A stretch of DNA of 64,000 bases from Deinandra increscens subsp. villosa (taxonomy: Eukaryota > Streptophyta > Magnoliopsida > Asterales > Asteraceae): positions 16,532,483 to 16,596,482 of the forward strand of contig JBCNJP010000020.1 in the NCBI GenBank assembly GCA_039602395.1, in the 5' to 3' direction. The translations under genes were made by a program, and so were the position numbers. Under the pieces are notes generated by a model that searched no databases, was not told the DNA's origin, and worked only from the letters and a program-made list of their open reading frames with translations. Of the stretch, positions 1 through 12,439 are shown piece by piece. Positions within the stretch are counted from its first letter, which is position 1. Each line of letters opens with the position of its first letter.

Positions 1-3000
1 TCACAATATCTGGCATGTGTGCAGGAGAAACATTCTGCGACAATATACATAGAATCAAAACTTAAATTAGTACATGACTAATAACTCTGCTATGCTTAGA
101 TATTACAAAACTCAGTTCCTAAGCCTAAAACTAACAAGATAATTAACTTTGGACCTTTATCTGAACACAAAGAAGGTCTTCTGTATTACAATCAGCAGTA
201 AAAGAAGTGATCTCAACGGGTTGTATGATTTCAACTTTCCTTCTCCATCGTCTACCTGGAATGTAAATGCCTTGTAGTCCACAACGAACAGAAAACCTTT
301 CAGGCTCCAATGGCACACCTCGAAAAGACATAAGTCCTTCGCCTTCAACTTTTTCATCCTTTCCCAACTTGTTAGATGACAAGAGATCATGATCTTCTAG
401 AAGGGCTGACCTAGAACTAGTAGTGGGTGAAACAGGTGGCGGTATGGTGTTTGGAGGAACAGAGGACATGGAGTAGCTTCTAAAGTGACCAAATGAGAAT
501 ATAGGAGAAGAAGATGAGCCCGAGGAATTCATCTTTGTTGATGTGCTACGAATACTTGAAGAAGTGGAACTCAACTGAGGAGGAGATAAAGAACGAGATG
601 GAGAAGACAAAGAATTTTCCAAAGGAAGCAACCACTTCAACAGATCTGCACAAGGGTCCCCCTGCTGATTTAAGTAACTTAAGCTGCTGCCTTCAGCACT
701 CAAACTTATCTCCTCATATTTTTCAAACTGAATGATTTCTAAAACTGGATCTTTCAAACAGTCCACACCAATGTTTACCTGTAAAAGCACCTGCATCCTT
801 CCAAACAACAAAATAGAATGCAAATCAGTAATACACGCATCCTCCTTCCAACAACGCAAAATTACTACATTAATAAGTACAATCACATTGCGGCTTGACA
901 TATTTGACAGTATGCATAAGCAGGTAGCACTAACAAGACTGACATAGAGAATCTATTCAAAGATCGCAAGTAGGAAACAACATCTATATGTGAAATTAAA
1001 AATGTTAACACGTCATTTCAGAAACATACCACTATATCTCCGTTAGCCAGAGAGCTACACTTAAACCCGTTTCTTGCCACTCCACCTGAGGTACTAGCAT
1101 CAGGATTTTCTCTATCAACCGGAAGAGCGTTCTTATCGTCATACTCGCTCAGCTTCCCTCCAATCATTTCTGTTGATTCTCGAAATGTTTCCTGGTTTTT
1201 TCTTTTTGACCAAAGTGGCTCATCTGCCTCCGCAATTCGGGCAAAAAGATGAGAATTCTTAAATCTTTGCAGCAACATTTCGGTTTGCCTTCTGTGATCT
1301 TCAATTCTGAGAAGTGACTCGCCAGTGGGAGCATCCTTCTTTGGGTCAGTCTTGCCATTAGCAATATTATCCGAATCCTGAGCAACAAGACTCGAACCCA
1401 CCTCAGGAACAGGTGAAGATCCATGTATGACTTCACCATTTTGCTTTTTGGCATTTCGGCCAATGCCATTTTTACTCATCAGTTCAGCAACCTTGAATGG
1501 TGTGATAACTTCTGTGTCCTGCTTACATGCAGACAGGCATGCTAGTATATGAACTTGTTCCCCTGGAAACAAAAGAAAATGTAATATTTAAGAAGGCAGA
1601 GAAAAACCGCTTTACAGAAAATGCCTGAACTTCATGACAGAAACTAATTAAAAGAAGAGAATGGAGCAAGAAGTATTACCTGGGAAGACAAAGGGTCGGT
1701 CAAAAGATTTAAAAGATAGCATATCTGGTTGTTCATTCCAATTGTCAGGAAGTTCCTCTGCAAAAGTGAAGAACAACAATTCTAGTTCAATACATGATAC
1801 ATCTAGACACAGCAATACGAACCACTACAACCATCAAAGTGCGTTTTTGAGAATTAGTACAGCAACTATCATATATATTAACAGTTGTTTGTTTAGAAAA
1901 TTTGAGCGTTCACATCATGGTTAGCTACTGTAACTCGAAATGTTCCATCTCTTTTTTTCTGGTCTCAGAATCTATGTATCAACCAATGTCTTGAAATATA
2001 TCAAGACCAAAAGGATCATATACCTAATTTTTTTTAGTTACATGACCAACATGATCCATATACATAATGTGTTTTTTTAGCATTACATGGCCAACAGGGT
2101 TCATATACATAATGTGTCTTTATCAAGTTGGAACAGCTTATACCAATCATAATAGCATTAACATACAAACATAACTCAAGGAAGCATTCATAAAAAAAAT
2201 TATTTCCCTTAAACAGACTCTGTGAAGCTTCTTTGTTACTCAAATTCATCTATTAGTCCTTAATGAACATTGGTGTAAATTACCAATGGTGACTCACGTA
2301 CTTGAATTGCGTAACCACTTGAAACACAACTCTAAAACTCGCCTACATAAGTCAGAAGCATCAATGAGATAAATTTTATGCATAACATGCGAGCTAGCTT
2401 ATAATAGTGATCAGTAAGCACATCCATGAGCATATTCAGTAAAGAAAAATTAACATAAATATATAAGATATGATATTAACAGTTATCACTAAACAGAGTT
2501 TAGGGTGCCATATCACTTGGTTAACTTCTATAATAGATGCATGCAGTAAATGTTCCACTGAAGGTACTACTTTTGTCTCCAGGAGACAAGCAACCAATAT
2601 TTGTAGACAGAACAAAGGTGGCATTGAAAGTGACGGATCATGCAGATAAAGACTTAGAAAGATGAACATAAGTACGCTCATGTAACGAAAAACTATGCCA
2701 TCATGTACAGAGTTGTGTTTCATAAAAAAACATTATATACTAATAAGAGAAATGGAGAGGGAGTACTGCTTGGAATGGCAATCCATCCTTCTTCTTCGCC
2801 AACGTCTATGTGTTTATCAACAACAGGTGCTCCATTCTTTGTACTTAAGCCCCCAAATGGACCATTTTCACTCACTATTCCTTCACTTCTTCCATCAAAA
2901 GTTTCAACCAAAGACGCTAATGGAAACGGATCTTCAGCTACAAGATCCTCTAATGTAGCAGTTGGCTTCCTATTGCTTGGTTCTGCTTGAACTTGCGGCG

Positions 3001-3073
3001 GTAGAGCTTGTGGAGGTAGAGTATGTGGCACTTGAGCTGCAGTCGATTGGGACCGCAGCCCCAGAAAATTCAT
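1..3073 (-). CDS. Conserved plant protein of unknown function, 5' exons (3' end off the left edge)
   Basis: Five exons can be placed by GT-AG sites and reading phase: 3073-2767 (start MNFLGLRSQ), 1757-1680 (KELPDNW...), 1562-1030, 790-155 and 34-1. Phases match at every junction (1, 1, 0, 0), and the joined frame is open for 529 codons to the window edge. The protein begins with a low-complexity Pro/Gln stretch and an acidic segment ending EEEGWIAIPS. It continues through a conserved block (FPGEQVHILACLSACK), a Ser/Pro-rich linker and a second conserved block (RCGLQGIYIPGRRWRRK, then SFTADCNTEDLLCVQIK and NVSPAHMPDIV). I recognise this layout as a single-copy plant family without a known function and see no catalytic motif or membrane segment. 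Intron 1 is about 1 kb. The donor after exon 4 (GTCCAA) is weak, but the next exon follows in frame. Exon structure is inferred from sequence and remembered family similarity. Confidence 0.85.
2040..2118. repeat. Two-copy tandem repeat in intron 1
   Basis: A roughly 33-base segment (acatgaccaacatgatccat and onward, ending cataatgtgt) is repeated 45 bases downstream with a few changes. It lies in the first coding intron of the minus-strand gene. No function is suggested. Confidence 0.7.
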
Positions 3074-4459
3074 TTCCTCACCAAGTATTTATCTGAAATA
3101 CGTATATGTAAGTTGTATTCAGTGAAGTAAACTCAATAAAATATTAATCTGTAACATTTATAAATAGGTCAGTCAGTTAAAGTAGCAAGTTCTTATTTGT
3201 AGCTTTGATGCAAATACTTTCCTATCTTCACCCAGCTAACATTTTGCTGAGCCCAAGCAAAAAGGTAATCTTGAACCATTTAGCAAGGCTTACAAGTAGC
3301 CCATCCTATAAGCAATAGCATACTGAACCAAAGCTCATACTTCCACCATTCTTATTATTTCTTTATTGTATTGGCAGGCTATCCTTAACTGCTAGGTTGG
3401 ATCAGTTAATGCCACAGACAAATTAAAAATACTACTAGCATAATACTGTGTATAAACATTTCTCTAGATCTTACATACTTATAACATTCAACATCTTTTC
3501 CTGAACAACCTCCTAATGGACCTTTAGATGGTGTTTACATCAAATGTGAGAGGTTTGCAATTGAATTTGGATCATTTGGCTCAAACTTGCTCTCCAATTT
3601 CAAGCAACACAATTGGATTTGCCAGCACACTATCAATAATTTATGAGAGCTCTGCATTATTAGAAAGGCAAATAAGATCACATGCTCAAAATAAAAACCA
3701 CAATTTTTTAACAGAGGTCTGAATTTGGATGCGGATCCATTTGAAGCAGCGGATAATCAATCTCATAATCATATTATTCTGAAACACAAACTTGATTATA
3801 CCAAGCAAATTACTAGAAACTTGACATTGATCTTCATATATGTATCCTATGATCACGAAAATAACGAGGTGTTTGAGTAAATCTACTTGAAAAGGGAGTG
3901 AGCATACCTCTGATCAGATCTCATGATCTAACATATATAGATAAGAAAGTATAGTGAGGTAGAGCACAATCTAGGGTTTTGGGGAATTGTGAATTCCAGT
4001 CATATATAATAATAATAAGTAGACGATTGTGAATGTTTTTATCATTGATAGATACATGAAGACGCGTAAGACAATGATGGAAGAAACTGACCTAATCGGC
4101 GATGAAGACGCCGGTCCGGTGGTCCGATCGAGTTAAATGTGAATTTAGCAGGAAAGTGGTTTGATTTTTGTAAGGCTAGGTTCTAGATCTGATGAGTTTT
4201 TGTTATCTTCGGTTAGAGAATTGGGATCTCCGTATTTGCCATGGTATGATTGTTGTCTGACTTGTACGGTGTGCAGTGGATGTAGTATAACCAGTAAAAC
4301 GATGGAGACTGTAACAATTGAAGACCGTTTATAGAAATGAATATAAAAATAATATAATGGGGGCAAGATAACATCGTCTCTAGGTCATTTTGATCATGTG
4401 GACTGGGGAGGGAATGTGCACAATGAAGGTTGCGCTCGCCCTTTTAGGGTGGTTGTAGT
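3074..4459 (-). promoter_or_regulatory. 5' leader, leader intron and upstream region of the left-edge gene
   Basis: Reading leftward on the minus strand, a good acceptor (TTTCAG) sits about 22 bases before the ATG at 3073. A donor-like TAG/GTCAGT occurs at 4092/4091 in a GC-richer stretch (about 4098-4140) that looks like a leader exon. This implies an intron of about 1 kb in the 5' UTR. No other coding sequence is seen here. The short open frames at 3528-3722 and 4145-4366 have no recognisable similarity. Confidence 0.45.
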
Positions 4460-5003
4460 TAGGGGTGTTCAACGGTTCGGTTTACGGTTTATTCGATTCG
4501 GTTTATTTGGTTTATAATTATTTTTTATCACATCCGTATCCAAACCAAATCGTATTGGAAAACTTACAAACCAAATCAAATAAACCATATTCAATACGGT
4601 TCGGTTCCGGTTCAGAACCGAATAAACCGTATTCAAACCGTATAAACCGTATTCAACGGAATAACATATTTTGCATATTTTTAAACATACAACCAAAAAG
4701 TATCACATGAAGTGAACAAAAACATATATGAATTTTCTTTTTGCATATATACGACATACAACCAAAGTATCGATAGTTTAAACAAACAAACTTCATATTT
4801 TGATTCTGGGAAGGGAATACATACATGCGACGAATGGAATTGCAATGGACGAAGCGTCAATGACGATTGCTTAAACAACCGTAAATGTTAACCCCAATTT
4901 TTTAGATTCTATCATTGTGTGGGCTTAACTTTTAACTCTTTAAGTGGGCTAAAAAAACCTATTATTAAACAATCTACAAAAAAATTATATATATATATAT
5001 ATA

Positions 5004-5043
<40 letters not shown>

Positions 5044-5268
5044 TATATTTAAATCTTATTCGATTTAAATGGATAACCGAATAACCCAAACAAACCAAAT
5101 AAAAATAAAATCCAAAACCATAACCAAACCGTAAACCGGATTCACAATTCGGATACGGTTTGAAACCGAACCGTAAACCGAATTCACAATTCGGATCGGT
5201 TTATTTGGATACGGATACGGTTCGGTTTGTCGGTTTTTTCGGATTTCGGTTATTTCTGCACACCCCTA
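4460..5268. mobile_element. hAT-like non-autonomous element, 809 bp, with 8-bp TSD
   Basis: The element starts TAGGGGTG and ends CACCCCTA. It is flanked on both sides by the identical 8-mer GTTGTAGT (4452-4459 and 5269-5276). An 8-bp TSD with short TIRs is the hAT pattern. Both subterminal regions are packed with permutations of CGGTTCGGTTTA and AACCGTATTCAA in opposite orientation, so the ends can fold on each other. No transposase is present, and the centre is an AT microsatellite. Confidence 0.85.
4986..5049. repeat. (AT)n microsatellite
   Basis: An interrupted run of alternating A and T lies in the middle of the hAT-like element, with two TATATGTATA interruptions. Confidence 0.95.
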
Positions 5269-5276
5269 GTTGTAGT

Positions 5277-5814
5277 ACTCGAGCCGCACATGATGGGCGT
5301 GCTGACCTGGCTGAAACCCCGCGCGGCTACACCAGGCCGGTGGTCTTAGGGGTGCGATTTTGTGGCCTTTTACACCATTTTCCCTAGGCCTGATAAAACA
5401 TGTGCAATTTAAATAGAGGTTCGTTTGGACATATACTTTTACATTATAGATTACACTGGACCTAAAAAACAGTAGTGGACTAATATAAACTAAAAACATG
5501 TCCAACTATTAGGGTCAGAATGGGTTGTTACTGATGCAATTTTTACTCGGTCAAAGGTTCTTACTCGGTCAAAAGGTTGGTAAGTGGCTAACAAACAGAC
5601 TAGCCACTAATCGGTCAGCGGTAAACTCTTATTGGACCCAGTAAGTGGTTATCAAACAGCCCTAAAACGATACCGGGTCATAATGGGTTGTCCTTTTTAT
5701 CCAGGTCTCCTCTTTGCCCAGTTGTCCTCGACATCAATTTCAAGTTTCAACGCTTTTCAGTTTCAACTACGTTCAATCCTCAATTCATCATCTACTACAA
5801 AGACGACTAAGCGT
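5277..5814. other. Stretch without a recognisable gene
   Basis: No convincing coding sequence is seen. A phrase of the type agtggctaacaaacagac recurs nearby as aagtggttatcaaacagc (about 5580-5660), suggesting an old small repeat. Confidence 0.4.
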
Positions 5815-5980
5815 TAAAATTCGTTGGGATTCTAAGTGTGGACCGGAGTTTACTTGGGAGCGTGAAGACCAAATGAAAGCCAAGTATTTGCATATGTTCA
5901 ATCAGTCTTCTCGAGTTTAATTTCGGGACGAAATTCCCAAAAATAGGGGAGACTGTAATATTCTGGTTGATCTGATTATT
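5815..5980 (+). mobile_element. Ty3/gypsy remnant: integrase C-terminus, polypurine tract and start of 3' LTR
   Basis: The frame from 5815 reads KIRWDSKCGPEFTWEREDQM and stops at 5918-5920. This matches the conserved C-terminal tail of chromovirus-type gypsy polyproteins (IRWxS..GPEFTWEREDQM). It is followed by the usual GGGACGAAATTCC segment, a purine-rich tract (AAAAATAGGGGAGAC) and TGTAATATTC, which would be the LTR start at about 5954. Nothing upstream of the tail survives and the LTR cannot be followed far, so this is a truncated relic. Confidence 0.7.
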
Positions 5981-6202
5981 TGTCTTCGATCCGTTTTTGT
6001 ATCCAATATCTATGATTGATAATCAATGAAGAGCCATGTTCGATTATGATGTTTTTGTTCTTAATCATGTGCAATTGAATCTTTTATCATGTTCGTTGAT
6101 CGATTTAATGTTCATTTATCTCTATTGGTGATTATATTTCAAACTAGTTCGTTATTTAAGTTTAACCAAGTAACTCGAGCAAACTTAATAATATTCTTTT
6201 AT

Positions 6203-6443
6203 CCCCAACATCACTAAAAATCTTATTTTGGTTCGTCAGTTTTCTAAAGATAATCAAGTTGCCATTGAAGTTGATTGTTGTGGCTTTTCCTTAAAGGATC
6301 TCAAGACTGGAAATCACCTATACCGCCACAATAGCTTTGGGCATCTCTATCAATTCACTGCATTGTTGAATCCTATGTTTGCTTGCATCATGACCACTTC
6401 ACATCATCTTTGGCACTACCGGCTTGGTCACCCAGGACCATAA
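6203..6443 (+). pseudogene. Ty1/copia polyprotein fragment (gag-pre-integrase region)
   Basis: The frame beginning about 6203 reads PNITKNLILVRQFSKDN, continues through FSLKDLKTGNHLYR and ends LWHYRLGHPGP before a stop. This is the gag-pre-integrase segment of copia polyproteins, whose hallmark is a LWHxRLGHP zinc-binding His motif. The neighbouring protease, integrase core and RT are absent. It lies just downstream of a gypsy relic, so two unrelated retrotransposons are juxtaposed. Confidence 0.75.
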
Positions 6444-7504
6444 GTTTTAGATTTTTTTGTATCGCTGTAATTTTATTTCATTTAATAAAGACAAGGTTGT
6501 TTTTGTTTGTCCTCTTGTCAACTATCGAATAGTAAACGTCTTTCATTTAATGATTATTTTCTATCATGTTTGCTCTCTATGATATTATCCATTGTGTTTT
6601 ATGTATTTATTGTTGTGCTTTATGTTTTAACTCATTTCATTTTTTTGTCGTTGTTTTTTATGTATTAGATAAATGTATCATAATGATTAGCAAAAAGACG
6701 TAATGACGCATAAAAAAACACAAATACTATTTTTTGTACATTTCGTATATAACAACACTGTACGCGTTTTAAATAAAAAAGACTAGTTTTTATGGTGTAG
6801 TTTTTGAAAAAAAAAATCATATTATATGAAGCAATCATGAAAGTTTTAAAAAATATGGAAACTTGATAAAAAGTCAATAAAGATGACTAAGACTAAAATG
6901 TCCATACTGATCCAATTTGAGTATCTCTACAGGATAGACCTCAACAGAAAACTTTTCTACTTATCATTTACGTAAAAACAGTCAGTCAAAATGATTAATT
7001 ACTTGCGAGGTCTCTGGTTCAAGTTCAAGATGGCCCAGCTGCGCCAGGGAAAAGAATAGAAGAAGCGTCTGACTCCTTCATGCATACTCCACTTGGCTCA
7101 GGGGAACTGTTGCTGAATCCATGGGCAGGCAAGAGACAACCTGGCAAACTGAAACATCTTAGTAGCCAGACTCAAGTTCAACAATTCTCAAATATCCTAA
7201 ATAAATTAAAATTTTTATTTTTTTGAGTGTTCTTTAACCCCCATTTTTCGTCTCGTTTAAAATAGATTTGAATTCTTTATTTGTTGGATCTCACTCATTT
7301 TATTATCCATCAATTTAATCTCAACAATTTAGTATATATTAATAACAAATCTAATAGTCATAGTTTCTTCAAAGACTTTTTAGATTAAATAAACTTCTTA
7401 AAATAACCTAACTCCTTTTACAATTGTGTTAAATAAAAAAATGAAATTATTCGGTTAATGTATCATTCATATTTAGTAAATTAATAAGCTTTATTCGTTG
7501 TTTA
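6444..7504. other. AT-rich intergenic stretch
   Basis: No gene is seen. At about 7005-7040 the phrase GAGGTCTCTGGTTCAAGTTC resembles a pol III B box (GGTTCRANNCC), but no matching A box can be recognised, so I do not call a SINE or tRNA. Confidence 0.4.
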
Positions 7505-7700
7505 TAGGGGTGTAACCGAGCCGAGCCGCCGGTGAGCTACTCAAAGTCGAATCGATAAAAAGCTCGAAACGAGCCGAGCCTTAACGAGCTCGTGCCAAGC
7601 TTAAGCTTTGAAATATGGCTTGTTTGCTAAACGGGCTTGAGCCCGAGCTTTACGTAGCGAGCTCGAGCCGGCTCGCAAGCCTTAACGAGCCTGTTATTTA
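7505..7700 (+). mobile_element. One end of a hAT-like repeat (TAGGGGTG terminus, GAGCTCGAGCC-rich)
   Basis: The sequence starts TAGGGGTGTAACCGAGCCGA, the same TAGGGGTG terminus as the hAT-like element at 4460. It is followed by many copies of GAGCTCG, CGAGCCG and AGCTCGAG in both orientations. The opposite end was not found downstream, so the right boundary is approximate and the element may be truncated. A related GCTCGAGCT-rich relic occurs at 52480-52720 and 55090-55320. Confidence 0.55.
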
Positions 7701-8763
7701 TATAATTATTATTTAATTTATTATATATATTTTAAACAATAGTTATTATTAGATATAAAATTATGATAAGATGAGTAAATAATATGTATTTTTTTTATAT
7801 AAACAAAATAATTTTATCTACATATATACAAATTTAATTATAATTGATCACTTTATATACAAATTATTATATTTTTCACATGTTTTACTCATGTTAACAG
7901 ATACATGATCGTGTGTCGAAGGCTAATAAAAAATTATAGTAAAAGCCATTCTTTAGCTACAACGGACTATAGTATAGGAAGTAAGGTTGTCGTATTCAAA
8001 GCGAAGTTATGGAAAATGTTAATTGTAAATATTGATTGAAATTGCAATTTACAATGGAAATTTGATTGCAATGAGAAGAGAAACTACTCCTGGATCCGGA
8101 TTCGGTAATTATCAATCCAGTTCAAGTTAACCTAGTTAGGAAATTACATAGACAATGACTTTGTTTAAATTGTTCGACTCAACCTAGTTATATCAAACAA
8201 AGATAGAATACCAAAATATTCCTAGAACAAGAAAATCAAGAAACGATGGTAATTGCACTTTTGCAAAATAGTAAATCAAACAAACAATTAAATCCAAAAC
8301 AAAGTGTTCACAAGATTCAATCCAAACTAGGTTAAACAAGAATCGAACTAATAGACACACGAATCGTTCACCCAGAATAATCACAAAATGTTTAGCTTAT
8401 CATATTCACCAATCACTAAAAACAATATAAATGCTATTACCATCAAAGTGTTCATCACAATAAATCGACTAAAATACTTCTAATCTAAATAAAAACGAAA
8501 ACAAGATTTTGATTTCTCGAACACATTAGCAATCGACCCCAAAATTCTTGTTTTCCCTTTTGGTTTGTTTCGCAGCAACAGCCGCAAGTGCTAGGTCCCT
8601 CTTTACACCAGCCTCTCCTGCCTTTCGAAGGTGACTGGGTATATCCTTAAATGTGGATTTTGTTTCATCATTTAAATAATTAATGGGGCCAACCCACTTG
8701 ATTGGAAGGATAATGAATTTTTCCTCATGTTGTATGTCGAGATCACACAACAAAACATACATT
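7701..8763. other. AT-rich stretch with an unassigned minus-strand ORF
   Basis: A minus-strand frame at 8762-8526 (78 residues, ending KQTKRENKNFGVDC) has no recognised similarity. The surrounding text (for example AGAGAAACTACTCCTGGATC at about 8073) has the feel of old LTR sequence, but no LTR pair, primer site or polyprotein motif can be shown. Confidence 0.35.
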
Positions 8764-8772
8764 TAGTTTTTA

Positions 8773-10294
8773 GAGTTAAATACAATATGCGTCCCTGAGG
8801 TTTACAGAATTTAACTGTTTGAGTCCACTTTTCAAATTATTAACATATCTCTCCTCATGGTTACTTTTCTTAACAAATCGAACCCCATGTTTTCATTCTG
8901 TTGCAAATTGAGTCCCTAGGCCTAACAGGGTTGGATTTTTTCTGTTAAGTGAAAGGGGCATTTTAGTCATTTTACTTATGAGGTACTACTTATATAAGTT
9001 ATCAAAATTAAGGGACTAAGTTTGTAATTTTATTAAAATTCTTAAAATTAAATAAAAAAAAACAAAGTTGTCTCCTCCCTTATATTCTGATCTCACCCTC
9101 TACCACACGATTCAAGGCTGCTACCTGCTGTTAGAGATCATAACACCCAACATCTCCCAAAAAATCAACTTAATATATGAAACGGATTAAAACAACCAAT
9201 GATTTATCAAAATCAAATCTGAAATGGATTTGTTAACCCACAAACAATTTATAAATTAACTTATAAATGATTAAAATCCAATCCAAAATCATCGGACTTC
9301 TCACAGTACACCATTTACTCCGGCTACCACCACCGCTCTGATGAACGGCATCAAGAAAACACACACCAGTGTGTGTTCTGTAAAATTTGATCAAATCATT
9401 GCAATATTGTTAATGAAATAGCACCGAACAAAACACAATTTCGGTGAAAGATGATCTTTCGTCTCGCACCGATTCGACAATTACAACATCGAATCTTAAT
9501 TTTAAAATTGTTTGTATCATGAAGAACATACCGAAATTTGAGTACTGACTTTAAATTTAGATCTTAATCTGAATCAACTTTGGTAAAACATTATGAAATT
9601 CGAACTGATATGATAGAGAAACTGATGGGTCGGTGCAACCAGAGATGGTGAGGGACAAAACTAGTTATCAAGTAAACCATTTAGGTCTACCTTGAAATGG
9701 GTTTTGAGTATTTAGGGATTTGGAGAGGAAGAAGAGGGTGGCGGTGGTGGACAGTAGCGAATGCCATGGTGGCCTGTTGGTGTTGATTTCTCAACATAAA
9801 TGAGCAAATCCCAAATATTTGAAATCCCCCAACGATTTTCAGACCAGAACATCGACTAACCAATTAATCTTAATCCCAATAACTTGATTTCATACCTGAT
9901 TCGGTATGGGAAATAAAATAAACGAATCTTGTAGAGCCTCGATGATACGGCGGTGGCTATTGGTCGGAGACTCGGAGTTTAGGGCGGCAGTGATGGTTCT
10001 ATGTGAAGAGGTAGAATCATCGAGATATATTTCTCTCAATTTACACTTTTTAGTTTATAATTATTTTAAATAAATTAAACAAAACACCTCTAATTTCTTA
10101 ATTTACAAAAATAGTCCCTTGTGTGTAAATTACTAATATACCCTTAGAGTTAACTGAAAAATTTAACTCCTTAAGTCCTAGGGACTCAAATGGAAAAAAA
10201 ACGTTACCATAAGGTGAAATTTGTTAATAATTTGAAAAATAGACTCAAAGGGTTAAAATCGCCAAACCACAGGGACGCAAATCGTATTTAACTC
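8773..10294. mobile_element. Mutator-like non-autonomous element, 1.5 kb, long TIRs, 9-bp TSD
   Basis: It starts GAGTTAAATACAATATGCGT and ends with the inverse, GAGTTAAATACGATTTGCGT on the other strand. The identity continues with gaps through about 150 bases (for example the CCCTGAGGTTTA and CCCTGTGGTTT pair). The 9-mer TAGTTTTTA flanks it exactly on both sides (8764-8772 and 10295-10303). Long TIRs with a 9-bp TSD are the Mutator signature. No transposase is present. The inner 9.1-10.0 kb is more GC-rich and could be captured host DNA. Confidence 0.85.
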
Positions 10295-10303
10295 TAGTTT
10301 TTA

Positions 10304-11265
10304 TAATATCTCTCCATGTTAACTTAAAGTCCTAGCTACAAACTCCTAAAATATAAAAACACGAGTGGTTGATAGTTATAACTAAAGTTCAACTTAGCAA
10401 TGATATTAAAACTGATTAACTAAAAATATTTTATGATCATTTCAGTGCGTTAAGCATGAAATTAATATAAAATATATTGTAACTAAACAACACTTATTAA
10501 TACAATCATTTTATATTTTTTAAATTATTTTTTAATATCAAACATTTAAGGTTAGGTTCAAATGAGAATTTTTTATTTTGAGAATCAGATTTCAACCACT
10601 ATATTTCAGGTGATAACCACTATAATTTATATGGGGTATTCTATATATATAAACTAATGGCTTAAAATAGTTTTTAAAAGTTCTCAAAACCAATTGATTC
10701 TTAAATTATTCTCTCCCAAAACATTTATAGTCATTTAGTTTTATAATTGATACTTAATACATTAATAACATTTGAATTCATTTTTAACTAGTAAATTTAA
10801 ATTAGATTTGTTATAGTTACAAATCTAAATATAATAACAACTTCCCAAATTATGAATTATTTAAATATTCGTTGACCAATATATTAGGAAAAAATGGGGA
10901 TTAAGTTTGTGCTAGAAAAAAATGGGGATTAAGTTTGTGCAGCAGGGAAATGAAAATTTACGAGGTCTAGAAATGTGCCATTTGTCTTTTAGGATTTTTG
11001 TTTATTATGAAAATAATTATATCAACATGTGTAATACACGAGGTGTTTAAAATAATATAATTAAAAATAATAATATATAATAATAATAATAATAATTTTA
11101 AATATAAGTTTTTAAGTATTCAACCGTGAAATAACGTGAAATAAGAATTAATAATAATTAAAATTATAAATAACAAATAATGAATATTTAAGAATTACAA
11201 AATTATATTTTAAAACAAGATAAGAATGAAATATTATAGTAATTTATTAAGTTTTAAAAGTTGAA
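10304..11265. other. AT-rich intergenic stretch with small repeats
   Basis: No gene is seen. A 24-base phrase (AAAAATGGGGATTAAGTTTG and on) occurs twice in tandem at about 10888-10940, and an (AAT)n tract lies near 11080. Confidence 0.6.
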
Positions 11266-12439
11266 AAAATTACATATTTTGTCCTTTAACTTTACCCATT
11301 TTTCAACTTTTGTCCTTTATTTTTTTTTGTTACACTCTCTGTCCTTTAACTTTTTTTTTCTTTCACCTTTTGTCCTTTTTAACGGATTCTGTTAAAATCC
11401 ACCGTTAAGTCAAGGGTATTTTTGTCTTTTTACTTTTTAGGGTAGAAAATATTACATATTTTGTCCTTTAACTTTGCATGTTTTGCAATATTTATCCTTT
11501 ATCTTTTTTTGTTACATTCTCTATCCTTTAACTTTTTTATTTTTTCACCTTTTGTCCTTTTAAAAAAATTATGCTAAAATCTACCGTTAAGTCAAGAGTA
11601 TTTTTGTCTTTTTTACTTTTTATGAGTATTTATTGTACTTAAATAAAGAAGGAGGGTGTGTTATGTAAATCTGTATTTTTTCCCCTTATCACCCCACCCC
11701 TACTTTCGTTTCAGAGAGAAGACAGTCTCGATCCCCCTCCCCCTTTGCTATTTCCCGGTCGAATTTTCGTCGGCCTCTCATCTCCGAGCCCTCTCTGCCC
11801 GACCAAACCTCCGACGACCCTCCACCGTCTCCTCGCCAAACGTCGGCGGTCACTAGGCCACCTGCTTCACTGATGACCACCCCTGACAAACCCGATGTCA
11901 GGTCGATGGGAGGTCGTCGGAGGGTCGTCGACAATGTTCGATGGGATGTCGTCGGCCGATCGACAGTGGGGGTGAGGTTTTCACCGGTGATGGTTTAAGG
12001 TTAGGGTGGGGGTGGGGTGATAAGGAAAAAAATACAGATTTACATAACACACCCTTCCTATTTATTTAAGTATAATCCCCTAAAAAGTAAAAAGATAAAA
12101 ATACCCTTGACTTAACAGTAAATTTTAATATAATCTGTTAAAAATGACAAAAGATGAAAGAATAAAAAAGTTAAAGGATAGAGAATGTAACAAAAAAAAA
12201 AGATAAAGGATAAGAATTGCAAAACATGCAAAGTTAAAGGACAAAATATATATTTTTTTATACTCTAAAAAGTAAAAAGACAAAAATACCCTAGACTTAA
12301 CGGTGGAATAAAACGGAATCCGTTAAAAAGGACAAAATGTGAAAGAAAAAAAAAGTTAAAGGACAGAGAGTGTAACAAAAAAAGATAAAGGACAAAAGTT
12401 AAAAAATGGGTAAAGTTAAAGGACAAAATATGTAATTTT
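11266..12439. mobile_element. Long-TIR non-autonomous DNA element, about 1.17 kb
   Basis: The left arm begins AAAATTACATATTTTGTCCT and the right arm is its inverse (AGGACAAAATATGTAATTTT). Both arms repeat the motif GTCCTTTAACTTT several times over about 400 bases. The fold continues inward: GGGTGTGTTATGTAAATCTG at 11654 pairs with the inverse near 12035. The GC-richer core (11690-11990, CTCCGACGACCCTCCACCG and similar) could be captured genic sequence. A clean TSD was not found, so the family (probably Mutator-like) is uncertain. Confidence 0.7.

Noticed and set aside
4465..4710. Open frames in both directions in the hAT-like element
   Set aside because: They translate the CGGTTCGGTTTA subterminal repeats and are not proteins.
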